A stretch of DNA of 64,000 bases from Acidobacteriota bacterium (lineage in GTDB: Bacteria > Acidobacteriota > Aminicenantia > Aminicenantales > Saccharicenantaceae). The notes below the pieces were generated by a model that saw only the letters and a program-made list of their open reading frames with translations, was not told the origin of the DNA and did no database searches. This document shows, in pieces, positions 52,226 to 61,229 of the stretch (position 1 is the stretch's first letter; each line of letters opens with the position of its first letter). The DNA lies in the NCBI GenBank assembly GCA_022711665.1, contig JAKLEN010000006.1, forward strand, positions 62,001 to 126,000. Direction: 5' to 3'. Position numbers and translations under genes: made by a program.

Positions 52226-53628
52226 ATCCAATTCTCCAAATATGTTGTCCCCGAGGCTACAATCCAGAGAGGATCTATATAATCAGGGCACTGATCGAAA
52301 ACTATCTTGGCCTCGGCTGTATTATTAACGAAGTAGCCGGCGAAGAATATCTCATTTCTGCCTTGGGCGACTCTGATCAGAAAGAACTGAGGATATCCGA
52401 CAGATTATTCCAGTCTCCTCTTGCCCTCTGGGGTGGGCCGTCTGTACTTAGCTCCCAACCACTTGAAAGGTGGGCTGTCTCTCAAGATTTGCCGGAGGTT
52501 AACTCAATAACAGATTCTATCCCGGTTATCTTCGGGAAATCCAGTCACGGATACTGGATAGAAAATAACGAAAAATGCATTTGGCTAGGATTAGACATTT
52601 TTGGCAGCGCATTCTTTATGCTCACACGTTACGAGGAGTTCCTTAAGGGCGAAAGAGATGAACATAATAGATTTCCCGCTACATCTTCATTGGCCTCACG
52701 AGAGAACTTCCTGGATCGGCCCATTGTTGATGAGTATGTAGAAATACTATGGTCCTGTATAAAGCGCCTTTGGCCTGAAATACGGCGGAGACAGCATTCA
52801 TTTAGAATCATGTTAAGTCATGATGTAGATAGTCCATTTATGTCCAGTGAAATGAATTGGACTGCGATATTGAAAAGTATGGCGGGTGATGTAATAAAAA
52901 GGAACAATTTGCGGATAGCAGTGCGACGATTTAGCAGTCGGGCGATGAAGAAGACGAGTTCCGATCCATCAAATACGTTCGGCCTAATCATGGACCTGAG
53001 CGAACAATATGGACATCAAAGCGAATTTTATTTTATCCCAGATCATACATCCAAGTATGATGGCTGCTATCATATCAATGATCCAAGCATATTGGGGTTG
53101 ATCGGGCGGATTCATGAACGAGGACATCATCTGGGATTGCATGCAAGCTACAATTCTTACCGCAACCCGCAACAGATAACCAGCGAATTTAAAAAAATAT
53201 TGAATGTAGCGACTAGGTTGGGAATAGAACAGAAATTGTGGGGCGGCCGACAGCATTACCTACGATGGGAGAACCCCGCGACCTGGCAGACGTGGGAGGA
53301 TGCGGGGCTAAATTATGATGCAACCCTCAGTTATGCCGACCGCGTGGGGTTCCGTTGTGGCACGTGTAAGCCCTTCCCTGTTTTTAATATTCAGAGCCGA
53401 AGGGAGCTTCGCTTGATAGAATATCCGTTAGTAGTTATGGACAAAACACTGTTTAGCCGTAAATATATGGGATTGTTGCCCGAACAGGCTTTAGAGAAAA
53501 CATTCCGGCTCTGCAGGACATGCCAACAGTTTAGCGGCATTTTTAGTATGCTTTGGCATAATACGAGCCTTGTTTTCGACTGGGAAAAAAGCTTTTACAT
53601 CGAAACCTTGAAAGCCCTTGATTCATAA
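52207..53628 (+). CDS. Polysaccharide-deacetylase-like protein (DUF7033-type N-terminus)
   Basis: From the ATG at 52207 it is 473 aa. A GTG at 52222, overlapping the previous stop as GTGA, is an equally good start. The N-terminal half (YNPERIYIIRALIENYLGLG, DIFGSAFFMLTRYEEF) resembles the domain found before many carbohydrate-esterase-4-like domains. The second half has FRIMLSHDVDSP, with the H-D-V-D of the metal site, and GHHLGLHASYNS for the HxxxH-like part. It may deacetylate a glycan. Alternatively it may be one of the locus-associated variants with unknown activity, since not all metal ligands could be confirmed. Confidence 0.75.
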   Translation: MQAKIVNPILQICCPRGYNPERIYIIRALIENYLGLGCIINEVAGEEYLISALGDSDQKELRISDRLFQSPLALWGGPSVLSSQPLERWAVSQDLPEVNSITDSIPVIFGKSSHGYWIENNEKCIWLGLDIFGSAFFMLTRYEEFLKGERDEHNRFPATSSLASRENFLDRPIVDEYVEILWSCIKRLWPEIRRRQHSFRIMLSHDVDSPFMSSEMNWTAILKSMAGDVIKRNNLRIAVRRFSSRAMKKTSSDPSNTFGLIMDLSEQYGHQSEFYFIPDHTSKYDGCYHINDPSILGLIGRIHERGHHLGLHASYNSYRNPQQITSEFKKILNVATRLGIEQKLWGGRQHYLRWENPATWQTWEDAGLNYDATLSYADRVGFRCGTCKPFPVFNIQSRRELRLIEYPLVVMDKTLFSRKYMGLLPEQALEKTFRLCRTCQQFSGIFSMLWHNTSLVFDWEKSFYIETLKALDS

Positions 53629-53793
53629 TCGCATTAAATAGGCTATCTTCATGGTAAAAAAAAGTCAGGAAAGCGGAACCCTAGCAGGCTAGACATCTTT
53701 TTTCTATAAAATCGTGATCTGAATTAGTTGTCTCTGAAGCTTGCGGCGCTTGGCTATGAAGGCAGGTTAATAACTGAGAAAGGAATTCAAATC

Positions 53794-54873
53794 GTGCGTA
53801 TCGCATACATATTCATCGGGCAGATATATCCTCAGACGGGAGTCGGCAAGAAGGTAAGGGGTCAAGTAGAAGCCTGGAAAGAAATGGGACATGCTGTCGA
53901 AGTGTTTGATCTGCCCGTGGAATCGATAGACAAAGGCAAGAAGCTTGTGCCCTCGATTAAGATGATGATAAGGAGGCTTCGTGAGGTGAGGCGGTTATCG
54001 GAGAAAATCCGGACCTGGTCTCCCGATATACTTTACGCGCGGGCTGGCTTGACCTATTATCCCTCCCTTGATTACCTCTTCCGCGATTTTCCCGTCGTAT
54101 TTGAAGTGAACACAGATGAGATCAGAGAATATAAACTCACGTATTCTCCCTTTAAGTATGTTTTCTTTGTCTGTACTCGCAGAAGGTATTTATCTCAAGC
54201 AGCAGCTTTTATCTGTGTTACAAAAGAACTGAACGAGAAGTACTTGAGATATCGAAAGCCGATAAAAATTATTTCGAACGGTATAAAGTTGTCGGATTAT
54301 CCTATCCTTCATCCTGTGGAAAAGGAACATATGGAGTTGGTGTTTGTCGGTAATGATGATTATCCGTGGAATGGGATTGACGTAATCTGCGAAATGGCTG
54401 GAATATTTCCCTCATGGGAATTCAACATTATTGGCATGGGCAAACAGAATGGCTGCCCTCGAAACGTGCATTTTCGCGGCAAGCTCTCCTATCCAGAATA
54501 TATGTATTACTATCAAAGGGCTGATGTTTCAATTGGAACATTGGCATTAAACAGGAAGGGGATGAAAGAAGCGTCTCCTCTTAAGGTTAGGGAATACTTA
54601 GCTCATGGAATACCGGTGATAATCGGCTATGAAGATACCGATTTCCCAAATGGTGCTGAATTTATTTTGCGAATAGCTTCGGATTTATCTGATCCGAGAG
54701 GCATCAGCGCTATTAAAGAATTTGTCATGAAATGGAGAGGTAAAAGAATAGATCGGAATGAGGTTCAGTCAATAAATAGCCCAATTAAAGAAAGAGAAAG
54801 GATGGCTTTTTTAGAATGGATAATGGCTGCGGATCTAGCGGCCAGAGATGAGCATGGTAAACCTATACATTAA
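53794..54873 (+). CDS. GT4-like glycosyltransferase
   Basis: I place the start at GTG 53794 (VRIAYIFIGQIYPQTG, 359 aa) because AAAGGA lies nine bases upstream and the family begins here. A TTG at 53728 would add 22 residues. The GT-B fold is shown by the N-terminal Rossmann strand and by EASPLKVREYLAHGIPVI, which carries the ExxxxxxxE motif of family GT4. It should transfer a sugar from a nucleotide donor to the lipid-linked repeat unit on the cytoplasmic side. Donor and linkage are unknown. The 3' end overlaps the polymerase gene by 26 bases. Confidence 0.82.
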   Translation: MRIAYIFIGQIYPQTGVGKKVRGQVEAWKEMGHAVEVFDLPVESIDKGKKLVPSIKMMIRRLREVRRLSEKIRTWSPDILYARAGLTYYPSLDYLFRDFPVVFEVNTDEIREYKLTYSPFKYVFFVCTRRRYLSQAAAFICVTKELNEKYLRYRKPIKIISNGIKLSDYPILHPVEKEHMELVFVGNDDYPWNGIDVICEMAGIFPSWEFNIIGMGKQNGCPRNVHFRGKLSYPEYMYYYQRADVSIGTLALNRKGMKEASPLKVREYLAHGIPVIIGYEDTDFPNGAEFILRIASDLSDPRGISAIKEFVMKWRGKRIDRNEVQSINSPIKERERMAFLEWIMAADLAARDEHGKPIH

Positions 54874-56098
54874 GAAGAAATCTCTCAGCACCCTGGTTGA
54901 TTTTCTATCCGCGGTTTTCCTTTTTGTGCATTTTATTGTATATCCAATCGCATTCCACCTAGCTTATGACCTAAATCAGATTGAATCCCTCCGAATTGGC
55001 TATATCGAAATCGGCCTTTTGCTATTGTTATCAATTCCTCTCGCGAAGGCGATATCGAGTCTCTTGCATGACAATATCGGTAGACTTGCCATAGCGATCT
55101 TAATCTTTATTCAGATCAACGCCGTGACCCAGCTTCTTTTTATGGGTACAATTGAGAACAAGTGGAATTGGTATTACTCCAATACCTTCCTAATACTTAT
55201 AATATTTCTACTGGGATACCGATGTTTTCCTCTCATTGAAAGATATCGAAAAGCCCTTCGGATAATATCTTTTACATTAGTAGTTTTAGTACCAATATTG
55301 TTATTAGTTCTACAGCAACAGAGCTCCGCTTTTCTGAACAGACTCGGGGGGTCTTCGGTCCTATCTATCGCTGACAATATTATGTACTTAGGGCTATTTA
55401 TGATAATTAGTACGAACAAAGGGATCGCGCGGCTGTTTGCGATTTCATTCCCATTTATCTCCCTTTGGATCATGGGATCTAGGGGTGCGCTGTTTTCTTT
55501 TGTAGTTATTTCGGCGGTTTATTTGGTCACAATGAGTAATAGAAGGACGTCTGCCCCTATGAGGAATCTTCGGTCTAGTATGGCTACTAATATGATACTA
55601 GTGGCCATAATTGGAATCTCAGCCTTTGTTCTCCTAGATCCGGGGAATGGAGGAAAAAGCGCGTTTAAGCCGTTGTATTTACAGTATAATAGGATGAGGC
55701 CAGCCATAATAAGCGCCGCGACGAATATCCGTGAAGATAGTTCATTTAAAGAACGTATGTCCTTGTTAGAGAGTGGAATTAGGATAATCGAGAAACACCC
55801 GATAGTCGGAGAATATATGAATGAGTTTATATATCAGGACCGTGGAGCATATGTGCATAATATTTTGTCCTATGGTGCTGAGTATGGGCTCATAGTCCTG
55901 TCATTATTTGTGGCACTCATATTAATTGTCCTTCAGAGGGCCTGGAAAAAATCCATAGAAAGGGGAAAAGATGATTTTGTACTAATTTACTTAGCGGCCT
56001 CATTCTTCATGCTATGCACTAGCAGATTTTATGGATATAGCCATATCTGGCTTGCACTTGGACTTGCCCTAGCATTAATCTCGAATAGAAATAAGTGA
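54848..56098 (+). CDS. wzy: Wzy/O-antigen polymerase-ligase-like membrane protein
   Basis: This 416-aa protein has ten or more membrane segments and the loop pattern of O-antigen polymerases/ligases: WIMGSRGALFSFVV, then a long extracytoplasmic loop (about 245-340) containing RIIEKHPIVGEY and YVHNILSYGAEYGLIVL. It should polymerise repeat units in the periplasm, consistent with the Wzx-type flippase. A WaaL-type ligase has the same topology and cannot be excluded. ATG 54848 or 54854 could start it. Confidence 0.82.
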   Translation: MSMVNLYIKKKSLSTLVDFLSAVFLFVHFIVYPIAFHLAYDLNQIESLRIGYIEIGLLLLLSIPLAKAISSLLHDNIGRLAIAILIFIQINAVTQLLFMGTIENKWNWYYSNTFLILIIFLLGYRCFPLIERYRKALRIISFTLVVLVPILLLVLQQQSSAFLNRLGGSSVLSIADNIMYLGLFMIISTNKGIARLFAISFPFISLWIMGSRGALFSFVVISAVYLVTMSNRRTSAPMRNLRSSMATNMILVAIIGISAFVLLDPGNGGKSAFKPLYLQYNRMRPAIISAATNIREDSSFKERMSLLESGIRIIEKHPIVGEYMNEFIYQDRGAYVHNILSYGAEYGLIVLSLFVALILIVLQRAWKKSIERGKDDFVLIYLAASFFMLCTSRFYGYSHIWLALGLALALISNRNK

Positions 56099-56107
56099 TA
56101 AAAGCAG

Positions 56108-56998
56108 ATGTCATTACTTCTTTCCATAATTATCGTGTCATTTAGGCGGATGGACGATCTTGAGAAGTGCTTGAATTCGGTTGAAACGAGGATATCCGAA
56201 AAAGAGACAGTCGAAATCATTGTTGTTGACAATGCGGGGAGCGAGCAGTGCGAAGCATTAAGTTCGAAGTATGGCGCCAGATATGTAAAATCTCCTAATA
56301 ACGTTGGCGTAGCCGGGGGGAGAAATCTCGGAATAGCAGCTGCAAGGGGGGCATATCTTTTTTTTATTGACGATGATGCAGAAATAGCTACGCCCGATTT
56401 TGACCGATTAATCAGAGAGGCATTTAATGACAATATAGGCATTCTAGCCTTTAGGGTTTTGAATTATTATAGCAATTCTCCTAACCCTGGCGAGTTGCCA
56501 TTCAGATACAGAAATGAATCCCAACTTATGAATTCCAGGTTTGTATCCTATTTTGTTGGGACTGGCTTTGCCCTAAAGAGGACCGCTATCCAGGACACGG
56601 GCTTTTTTTTTGAAGATTATTTTTATGCGGTCGAAGAACTGGATTATTCTTATAGGGCTCTGAGCCGGAATTGGCGTATCTATTATCTGGCGGACGTACT
56701 TGTAATGCACAAGAAATCTCCTATAAGGATAACGGGCAAGAAGCAATACTATTATCAAATGAGAAATCGCTGCATTATTTCTGCAAAGTTCTTTCCATTC
56801 CCTTATTATCTAACATACATAGCATATTGGGCTTTAACGCTGTTTATTCTTTCCTTTAGAGATAATGCGGTGAGAGAGTGGGGGGATGGCATACTTAAAG
56901 GAATTGGCTGCTTCTTAAGGTATCGAAGAACCGCAAATATTGTGGACTCAAAAACCATTGACTATATCAAGAACAACGAGGGGCGCATATGGTATTAG
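56108..56998 (+). CDS. GT2 family glycosyltransferase
   Basis: This 296-aa protein has the GT-A fold: LLSIIIVSFRRMDDLEKCLNSV, IIVVDNAGSE, NNVGVAGGRNLGIAAARG and the metal-binding FIDDDAEI. An ED-type acceptor/catalytic motif follows (AVEELDYSYRALSRNW), in the style of rhamnosyltransferases. Substrate unknown. A T9 tract at 56603-56611 (GFFFEDYF) lies in frame and could slip. About 200 bases with no recognisable gene follow before the next glycosyltransferase. Confidence 0.9.
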   Translation: MSLLLSIIIVSFRRMDDLEKCLNSVETRISEKETVEIIVVDNAGSEQCEALSSKYGARYVKSPNNVGVAGGRNLGIAAARGAYLFFIDDDAEIATPDFDRLIREAFNDNIGILAFRVLNYYSNSPNPGELPFRYRNESQLMNSRFVSYFVGTGFALKRTAIQDTGFFFEDYFYAVEELDYSYRALSRNWRIYYLADVLVMHKKSPIRITGKKQYYYQMRNRCIISAKFFPFPYYLTYIAYWALTLFILSFRDNAVREWGDGILKGIGCFLRYRRTANIVDSKTIDYIKNNEGRIWY

Positions 56999-57197
56999 CG
57001 CAACGTAAATGGCCCTGCAGGAAATCGCCGCCAGCCTCATTCGTGTCATAGCGGCGTCTGTCAAGAAATTGCGCATAATGGGGGGAATGCGAAACAATTG
57101 ATCCAGCAGCAGTTAGTTTTTCCAAGGACAATGGGGGAATCAGGACACTATATCGCGAGGTCCTAGATATGCCGCCCGTATTGTCGAAAGCAGAGCA

Positions 57198-58418
57198 ATG
57201 AATATTTGGATTGTTAATCCCTTTGATCAAATCCCCCGTGAGGGGAATCACGAAGGACGCTATTGGTCATTATCCAGGGAATTCGTTAAGAAGGGTCACT
57301 CAGTTATGTGGTGGACCTCTAGTTTTGATCATCTGCTAAAGACCCAACGGACCCCCCCCCAGGCTGGCATATATCCGTTTATTGTACGATTGGTGCCGGT
57401 CCCCCCATATTCCAAGAATGTGAGTTTGAAACGAATTGTTAATCATCATCTCTTCGCCAAGAGATTCTTTGTTATCGCTCGACAAGAACTGGAAAATAAA
57501 CGGGTAGCCGTACCTGATAAAATTCTTCTCAGTATCCCTCCCCTCGACTTACCGAAGTATAGTTTCAAGATACGTAAGATATTTGGAACGAAGATCATTC
57601 TCGACCTGCAAGACGCTTGGCCCGAAACGTTTTATCGGTGGATCCCCGGTAATCAAGATTTCAAGAAAAGGATCGGGCGTATTCTTTTTGCGGGATATAA
57701 AAACAAATCTAAAGATGCAATTGCCCATGCTGATGCCATCACGGCTGTTGCCAATACATATCTCGATGTATATGGAGCAGATAAATATTCTGTTCCCAAG
57801 CATATCGCCCATTTAGGCACTAGGCTTGAATACCAAGATAAGCAAGGCGGGCCGGCCGATATTCCGATTCTTCCCCTGACGTTCGCATATGTTGGCAGTA
57901 TGTCTAAGAATTATGATTTGGAGACCGTTATTTATGCAGCATCCATATGTAGGTCCAGGGGAGCCAATTTCCGGATAAAGTTCGCAGGTTCGGGCCCCAA
58001 GAGCGAGCATTTGATACAGATTGCAGAAGAAGAAAAGTTGGCTGACATAATTCGATTCTATGGATTCCTGCCATTCGCCGAGGTTGTGAGCCTTCTGGCT
58101 AATAGCCATGTGGCGCTTAACCCGATTCTACCGGAATCCTATATCGCGGTGCCAAACAAGATCGGAGATTATCTTGCAGCGAATCTGCCAATCATTAATA
58201 GCATTCGGGGCGAACTTGAGGCCATGCTAAAAGAGAACGATGCTGGCGAGTATTATATCGCTCGCTCAGCCAGCTCGCTTGCCGAAGCTATGATGGGGTA
58301 TATATCGAACCCCCAGAAGGCAACGGCGCAGGGGAAAAACGCGCGCCGTCTCGCGGAATCCGCTTTTGACCAAAATAGGATTTACCCAGAAATGGTTAGG
58401 TTCATCGAAGCATTGTGA
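57198..58418 (+). CDS. GT4 family glycosyltransferase
   Basis: This 406-aa GT-B protein has MNIWIVNPFDQIPREGNHEGRY at the N-terminus, FAYVGSMSKNYDLETVIYAA at the start of the second domain and FRIKFAGSGPKSEHL as the donor-site region. The pattern is closest to WbuB/WcaI-like enzymes that act early in repeat-unit assembly. PESYIAVPNKIGDYLAANLPII holds the donor-site loop, although the second Glu of the GT4 EX7E motif is not obvious. A C9 tract at 57352-57360 encodes TPPQ and is a candidate slippage site. The stop overlaps the PglC-type gene start. Confidence 0.88.
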   Translation: MNIWIVNPFDQIPREGNHEGRYWSLSREFVKKGHSVMWWTSSFDHLLKTQRTPPQAGIYPFIVRLVPVPPYSKNVSLKRIVNHHLFAKRFFVIARQELENKRVAVPDKILLSIPPLDLPKYSFKIRKIFGTKIILDLQDAWPETFYRWIPGNQDFKKRIGRILFAGYKNKSKDAIAHADAITAVANTYLDVYGADKYSVPKHIAHLGTRLEYQDKQGGPADIPILPLTFAYVGSMSKNYDLETVIYAASICRSRGANFRIKFAGSGPKSEHLIQIAEEEKLADIIRFYGFLPFAEVVSLLANSHVALNPILPESYIAVPNKIGDYLAANLPIINSIRGELEAMLKENDAGEYYIARSASSLAEAMMGYISNPQKATAQGKNARRLAESAFDQNRIYPEMVRFIEAL

Positions 58419-59041
58419 TGCTCATGACCTCGTTGTACGTGCGGTTCGGGAAACGCGCCATGGATATCGCCCTGGCCCTTCCCGCCCTGGCCGCGCTGCT
58501 GCCGCTGCTGCTTGTCATCGCCCTGGCGATCCGCTTGACCATGGGGCGAGGCGTGGTCTATAAGCAGGTCAGGCCGGGCCGCCGTGCCCGGCCGTTCGAG
58601 ATCTGGAAATTCCGGACGATGCGCGAGATCAGGGACGAACGGGGCGGGCTCGCTCCCGATGATGTCCGGCTGACCGGATTCGGGAACTGGCTCAGGCGCA
58701 CCAGCCTGGACGAGCTCCCGGAGCTGGCGAATGTCGTTCGCGGGGATATGAGCATCGTCGGTCCGCGGCCGCTGCTCACGGATTACCTGGGGCGCTATTC
58801 CGCCGAACAGGCCCGCCGCCACGAGGTCAAGCCCGGCATCACCGGCTGGGCCCAGGTCAACGGACGGAACGCGATAACGTGGGAGGAAAAATTCCGCTGC
58901 GATGTCTGGTACGTCGATCATGTCTCTTTGTGGACCGACGTCAGGATCATCGCGCTGACCCTGGTCAAGGTGTTCGCGCGCGAGGGCATCTCCCACGAGA
59001 ACCACGTTACGATGCCGGGATTCCAGGGGACGAAGGAGTGA
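58418..59041 (+). CDS. pglC: PglC-type monotopic phosphoglycosyl transferase
   Basis: This 207-aa protein has one N-terminal hydrophobic re-entrant helix (about residues 14-40) and a catalytic domain. FEIWKFRTM lies at 60-68, SLDELPELANV holds the catalytic pair D98/E99, and GDMSIVGPRPLL follows. The short form without extra membrane segments is the PglC type, which starts glycan assembly by moving a phospho-sugar from UDP-sugar to undecaprenyl phosphate. With the PglD-like gene after it, the first sugar may be a diacetamido-trideoxy sugar such as bacillosamine, but no dehydratase or matching aminotransferase is visible. High GC returns here, so this gene belongs to the older, native part of the locus. 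The ATG lies in the TGATG junction with the previous stop. Confidence 0.92.
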   Translation: MLMTSLYVRFGKRAMDIALALPALAALLPLLLVIALAIRLTMGRGVVYKQVRPGRRARPFEIWKFRTMREIRDERGGLAPDDVRLTGFGNWLRRTSLDELPELANVVRGDMSIVGPRPLLTDYLGRYSAEQARRHEVKPGITGWAQVNGRNAITWEEKFRCDVWYVDHVSLWTDVRIIALTLVKVFAREGISHENHVTMPGFQGTKE

Positions 59042-59046
59042 GGACG

Positions 59047-59679
59047 ATGTCGATGAAGAGGTTGTTCATCCTTGGGGCCAGCGGTTTCGGCCGCGACATG
59101 GAAACCTTCCTGGCCCTGATGCCGATGAAGAAATGCGATTGGAGGATCGAAGGCTATCTGGACGACGACCTCCGCGCCCTGGACGGTTTCCGGTCGGATT
59201 ACCGCGTCCTATCGACCATCAAGGATTTCGAGTTCCGCGCCGGCGACCTGGCCCTTCTGGCCATCGCCGATCCGGCCGCCAAGGCCAGGATCCACGGGTC
59301 GCTGAAGGACAAGGTTTCGTTCCTGACCTACGTGGCCCCGGATGTGCTGGTCGGCAAGTTCGCCAAGATCGGCGAGGGAACGGTGATCTATCCGGGGGCC
59401 CTCGTCGGGCCGGGCGCGGAGATCGGGACGGCCGTGACCATCAACGGCGGCACGAAGCTCGGACACGACGTCAAGGTCGGGGATTTCAGCTCGCTGATGG
59501 TCGATATCGCGGTCGGCGGCGGCACGGTGATCGGCCGGAACGTTTTTGTCGGCTCCGGGGCCACGATCATCCCCAAGCGGAAGATCGACGACGGCGCGAA
59601 GGTCGGGGCGGGCAGCGTCGTCATCCGAAACGTCCACGGGGGCCAGACGGTCTTCGGAAATCCCGCCCGGGTGATATGA
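59047..59679 (+). CDS. PglD/NeuD-family sugar acetyltransferase
   Basis: This 210-aa protein has a Rossmann-like N-terminus (RLFILGASGFGRDMETF) for the UDP-sugar, then a left-handed beta-helix (GEGTVIYPGALVGPGAEIG, then VTINGGTKLGHDVKVG). The family usually has a catalytic His in N-x-x-x-x-x-G-H-D; here H-D is present in LGHDVKVGD. PglD acetylates the 4-amino group of a UDP-linked amino sugar. In this context an acyl group other than acetyl is possible, see the following genes. Its stop overlaps the ligase gene (ATGA). Confidence 0.88.
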   Translation: MSMKRLFILGASGFGRDMETFLALMPMKKCDWRIEGYLDDDLRALDGFRSDYRVLSTIKDFEFRAGDLALLAIADPAAKARIHGSLKDKVSFLTYVAPDVLVGKFAKIGEGTVIYPGALVGPGAEIGTAVTINGGTKLGHDVKVGDFSSLMVDIAVGGGTVIGRNVFVGSGATIIPKRKIDDGAKVGAGSVVIRNVHGGQTVFGNPARVI

Positions 59680-61229
59680 GCATGCAGATCAACGTCCTGG
59701 AATATTTCGAGAAGAACACGCTCCTCCGCTCTCCCCGGAAGACGGCGATCATCGACGGCGAGAAGTCGTATACGCACAAGGAGGTCGAGGTCCTGGCCAA
59801 GAGGATCGCCTCCGTTATCGCCCGGAAGGGGATCGGGACCAGGAGGCCCGTCGCGGTCTTCCTGCCGAAGGGCGCCGGCGTCGTCGTCGCAGACCTGGGG
59901 ATCGCCTACAGCGGAAATATCTACGTCAATCTCGACATCAAGTCCCCGGCTCAGAGGATGAAGCGGCTTCTGGACAATATCGGTCCGGACCTGGTCATCA
60001 CGGCCGGGGAATTCGAGGGCTCCCTGGCCGGCCTCGGCCTGGCTGCGGACCGGCTGATCCTGATCGAGTCGGCGGCGGCTGAGGACGTCGCCTACGACAA
60101 CGGCGAGATCCTGTCCCGGCTGGAAGGCCTGCTAGACACGGATCCGCTCTGCATCATCAACACGTCCGGTTCGACGGGGCTTCAGAAGAGCGTCGTCCTG
60201 AACCACCGGAGTTTCATCGACTTCACGGACTGGGCCGTCGACCGCCTGCGCATCGGCGAGGACGAGGTCATCGGCAGCCTGTCGCCGGTCTTTTTCGATA
60301 TCTACAGCTTCGAATTGTGCCTGATGCTCGCCCGGGGCTCGACCATCGTCTTCATCCCCGACAAGCTGGCGGGGTTCCCGGCGCGGATCGTCGAGTTCCT
60401 GACGCGGCAGGGTATCAATTTTATCTTCTGGGTGCCCACGGTCATGGTCAATATCGCCAACCTCGACATCCTGGGCAAGGTCGAGCCGCCGCCGCTGAGG
60501 AAGGTCATCTTCGCCGGGGAGGTCTTCCCGACCAAGCACCTGAATTATTGGCGCCGGCGCCTGCCCGGGGCGACCTTCGTCAATCTTTACGGGCCGATCG
60601 AGATCACGCTCGACTGCACCTATTACGTTCTGGAGCGCGAATTCTCGGACGACGAGCCCGTCCCGATCGGCTTCCCCTGCCGGAACACCGATATCCTCAT
60701 CCTCAACGACGAGGACCGTCCGGCCGGGACGGGGGAGCCGGGGGAGCTCTGCGTCCGGGGCACGGGGCTGGCCATGGGCTATTGGAACGACCCGGTCAAT
60801 ACGGCCAAGGCCTTCGTCCGGAATCCCCTGAATCCCCATTATCCCGAGACGATCTACCGGACCGGCGACCTGGTCTATCGCAACGAGCGCTCCGAGATCA
60901 TGTTCATCGGGCGGAAGGATTTCCAGATCAAGCATCTAGGCTACCGGATCGAGCTCGGGGAGGTCGAGCACGCCGTGCTGAGCGCCATCGAGGCCATCGA
61001 TAACGCCTGCGTGCTCTATCATAAGGAAAAGAAGGAGATCGTCCTGGTCTATGAGGCGAAAAAGGAGATCCCGCTGGCCGACCTGCGGCAGCGGCTGCTC
61101 CAGCTCCTGCCGAAATACATGATCCCCACGGCCTTTCACAGGCTGGCGGAAATGCCCCGGAACCCCAACGGCAAGATCGACCGCAACCTGTTGAACTCCC
61201 GGCTTCAGGAAGGGCGGCCATGGACCTGA
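59676..61229 (+). CDS. AMP-forming acyl/amino-acid ligase (adenylation domain, DltA-like)
   Basis: This 517-aa protein is a stand-alone adenylation enzyme. It has INTSGSTGLQKSVVLNH (A3), NLYGPIEITLDCTYY (A5), GELCVRGTGLAMGYWN (A6), YRTGDLVYRNE (A7), FIGRKDFQIKHLGYRIELGEVE (A8) and the A10 Lys in NPNGKIDRN. Such enzymes activate an acid with ATP and load it on a carrier protein, and the ACP gene at 62037 is the obvious partner. The binding-pocket residues (after FFDIYSFE) do not let me name the acid. The start ATG overlaps the PglD-like stop, and the 3' end overlaps the GNAT gene by ten bases. Confidence 0.9.
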   Translation: MSMQINVLEYFEKNTLLRSPRKTAIIDGEKSYTHKEVEVLAKRIASVIARKGIGTRRPVAVFLPKGAGVVVADLGIAYSGNIYVNLDIKSPAQRMKRLLDNIGPDLVITAGEFEGSLAGLGLAADRLILIESAAAEDVAYDNGEILSRLEGLLDTDPLCIINTSGSTGLQKSVVLNHRSFIDFTDWAVDRLRIGEDEVIGSLSPVFFDIYSFELCLMLARGSTIVFIPDKLAGFPARIVEFLTRQGINFIFWVPTVMVNIANLDILGKVEPPPLRKVIFAGEVFPTKHLNYWRRRLPGATFVNLYGPIEITLDCTYYVLEREFSDDEPVPIGFPCRNTDILILNDEDRPAGTGEPGELCVRGTGLAMGYWNDPVNTAKAFVRNPLNPHYPETIYRTGDLVYRNERSEIMFIGRKDFQIKHLGYRIELGEVEHAVLSAIEAIDNACVLYHKEKKEIVLVYEAKKEIPLADLRQRLLQLLPKYMIPTAFHRLAEMPRNPNGKIDRNLLNSRLQEGRPWT

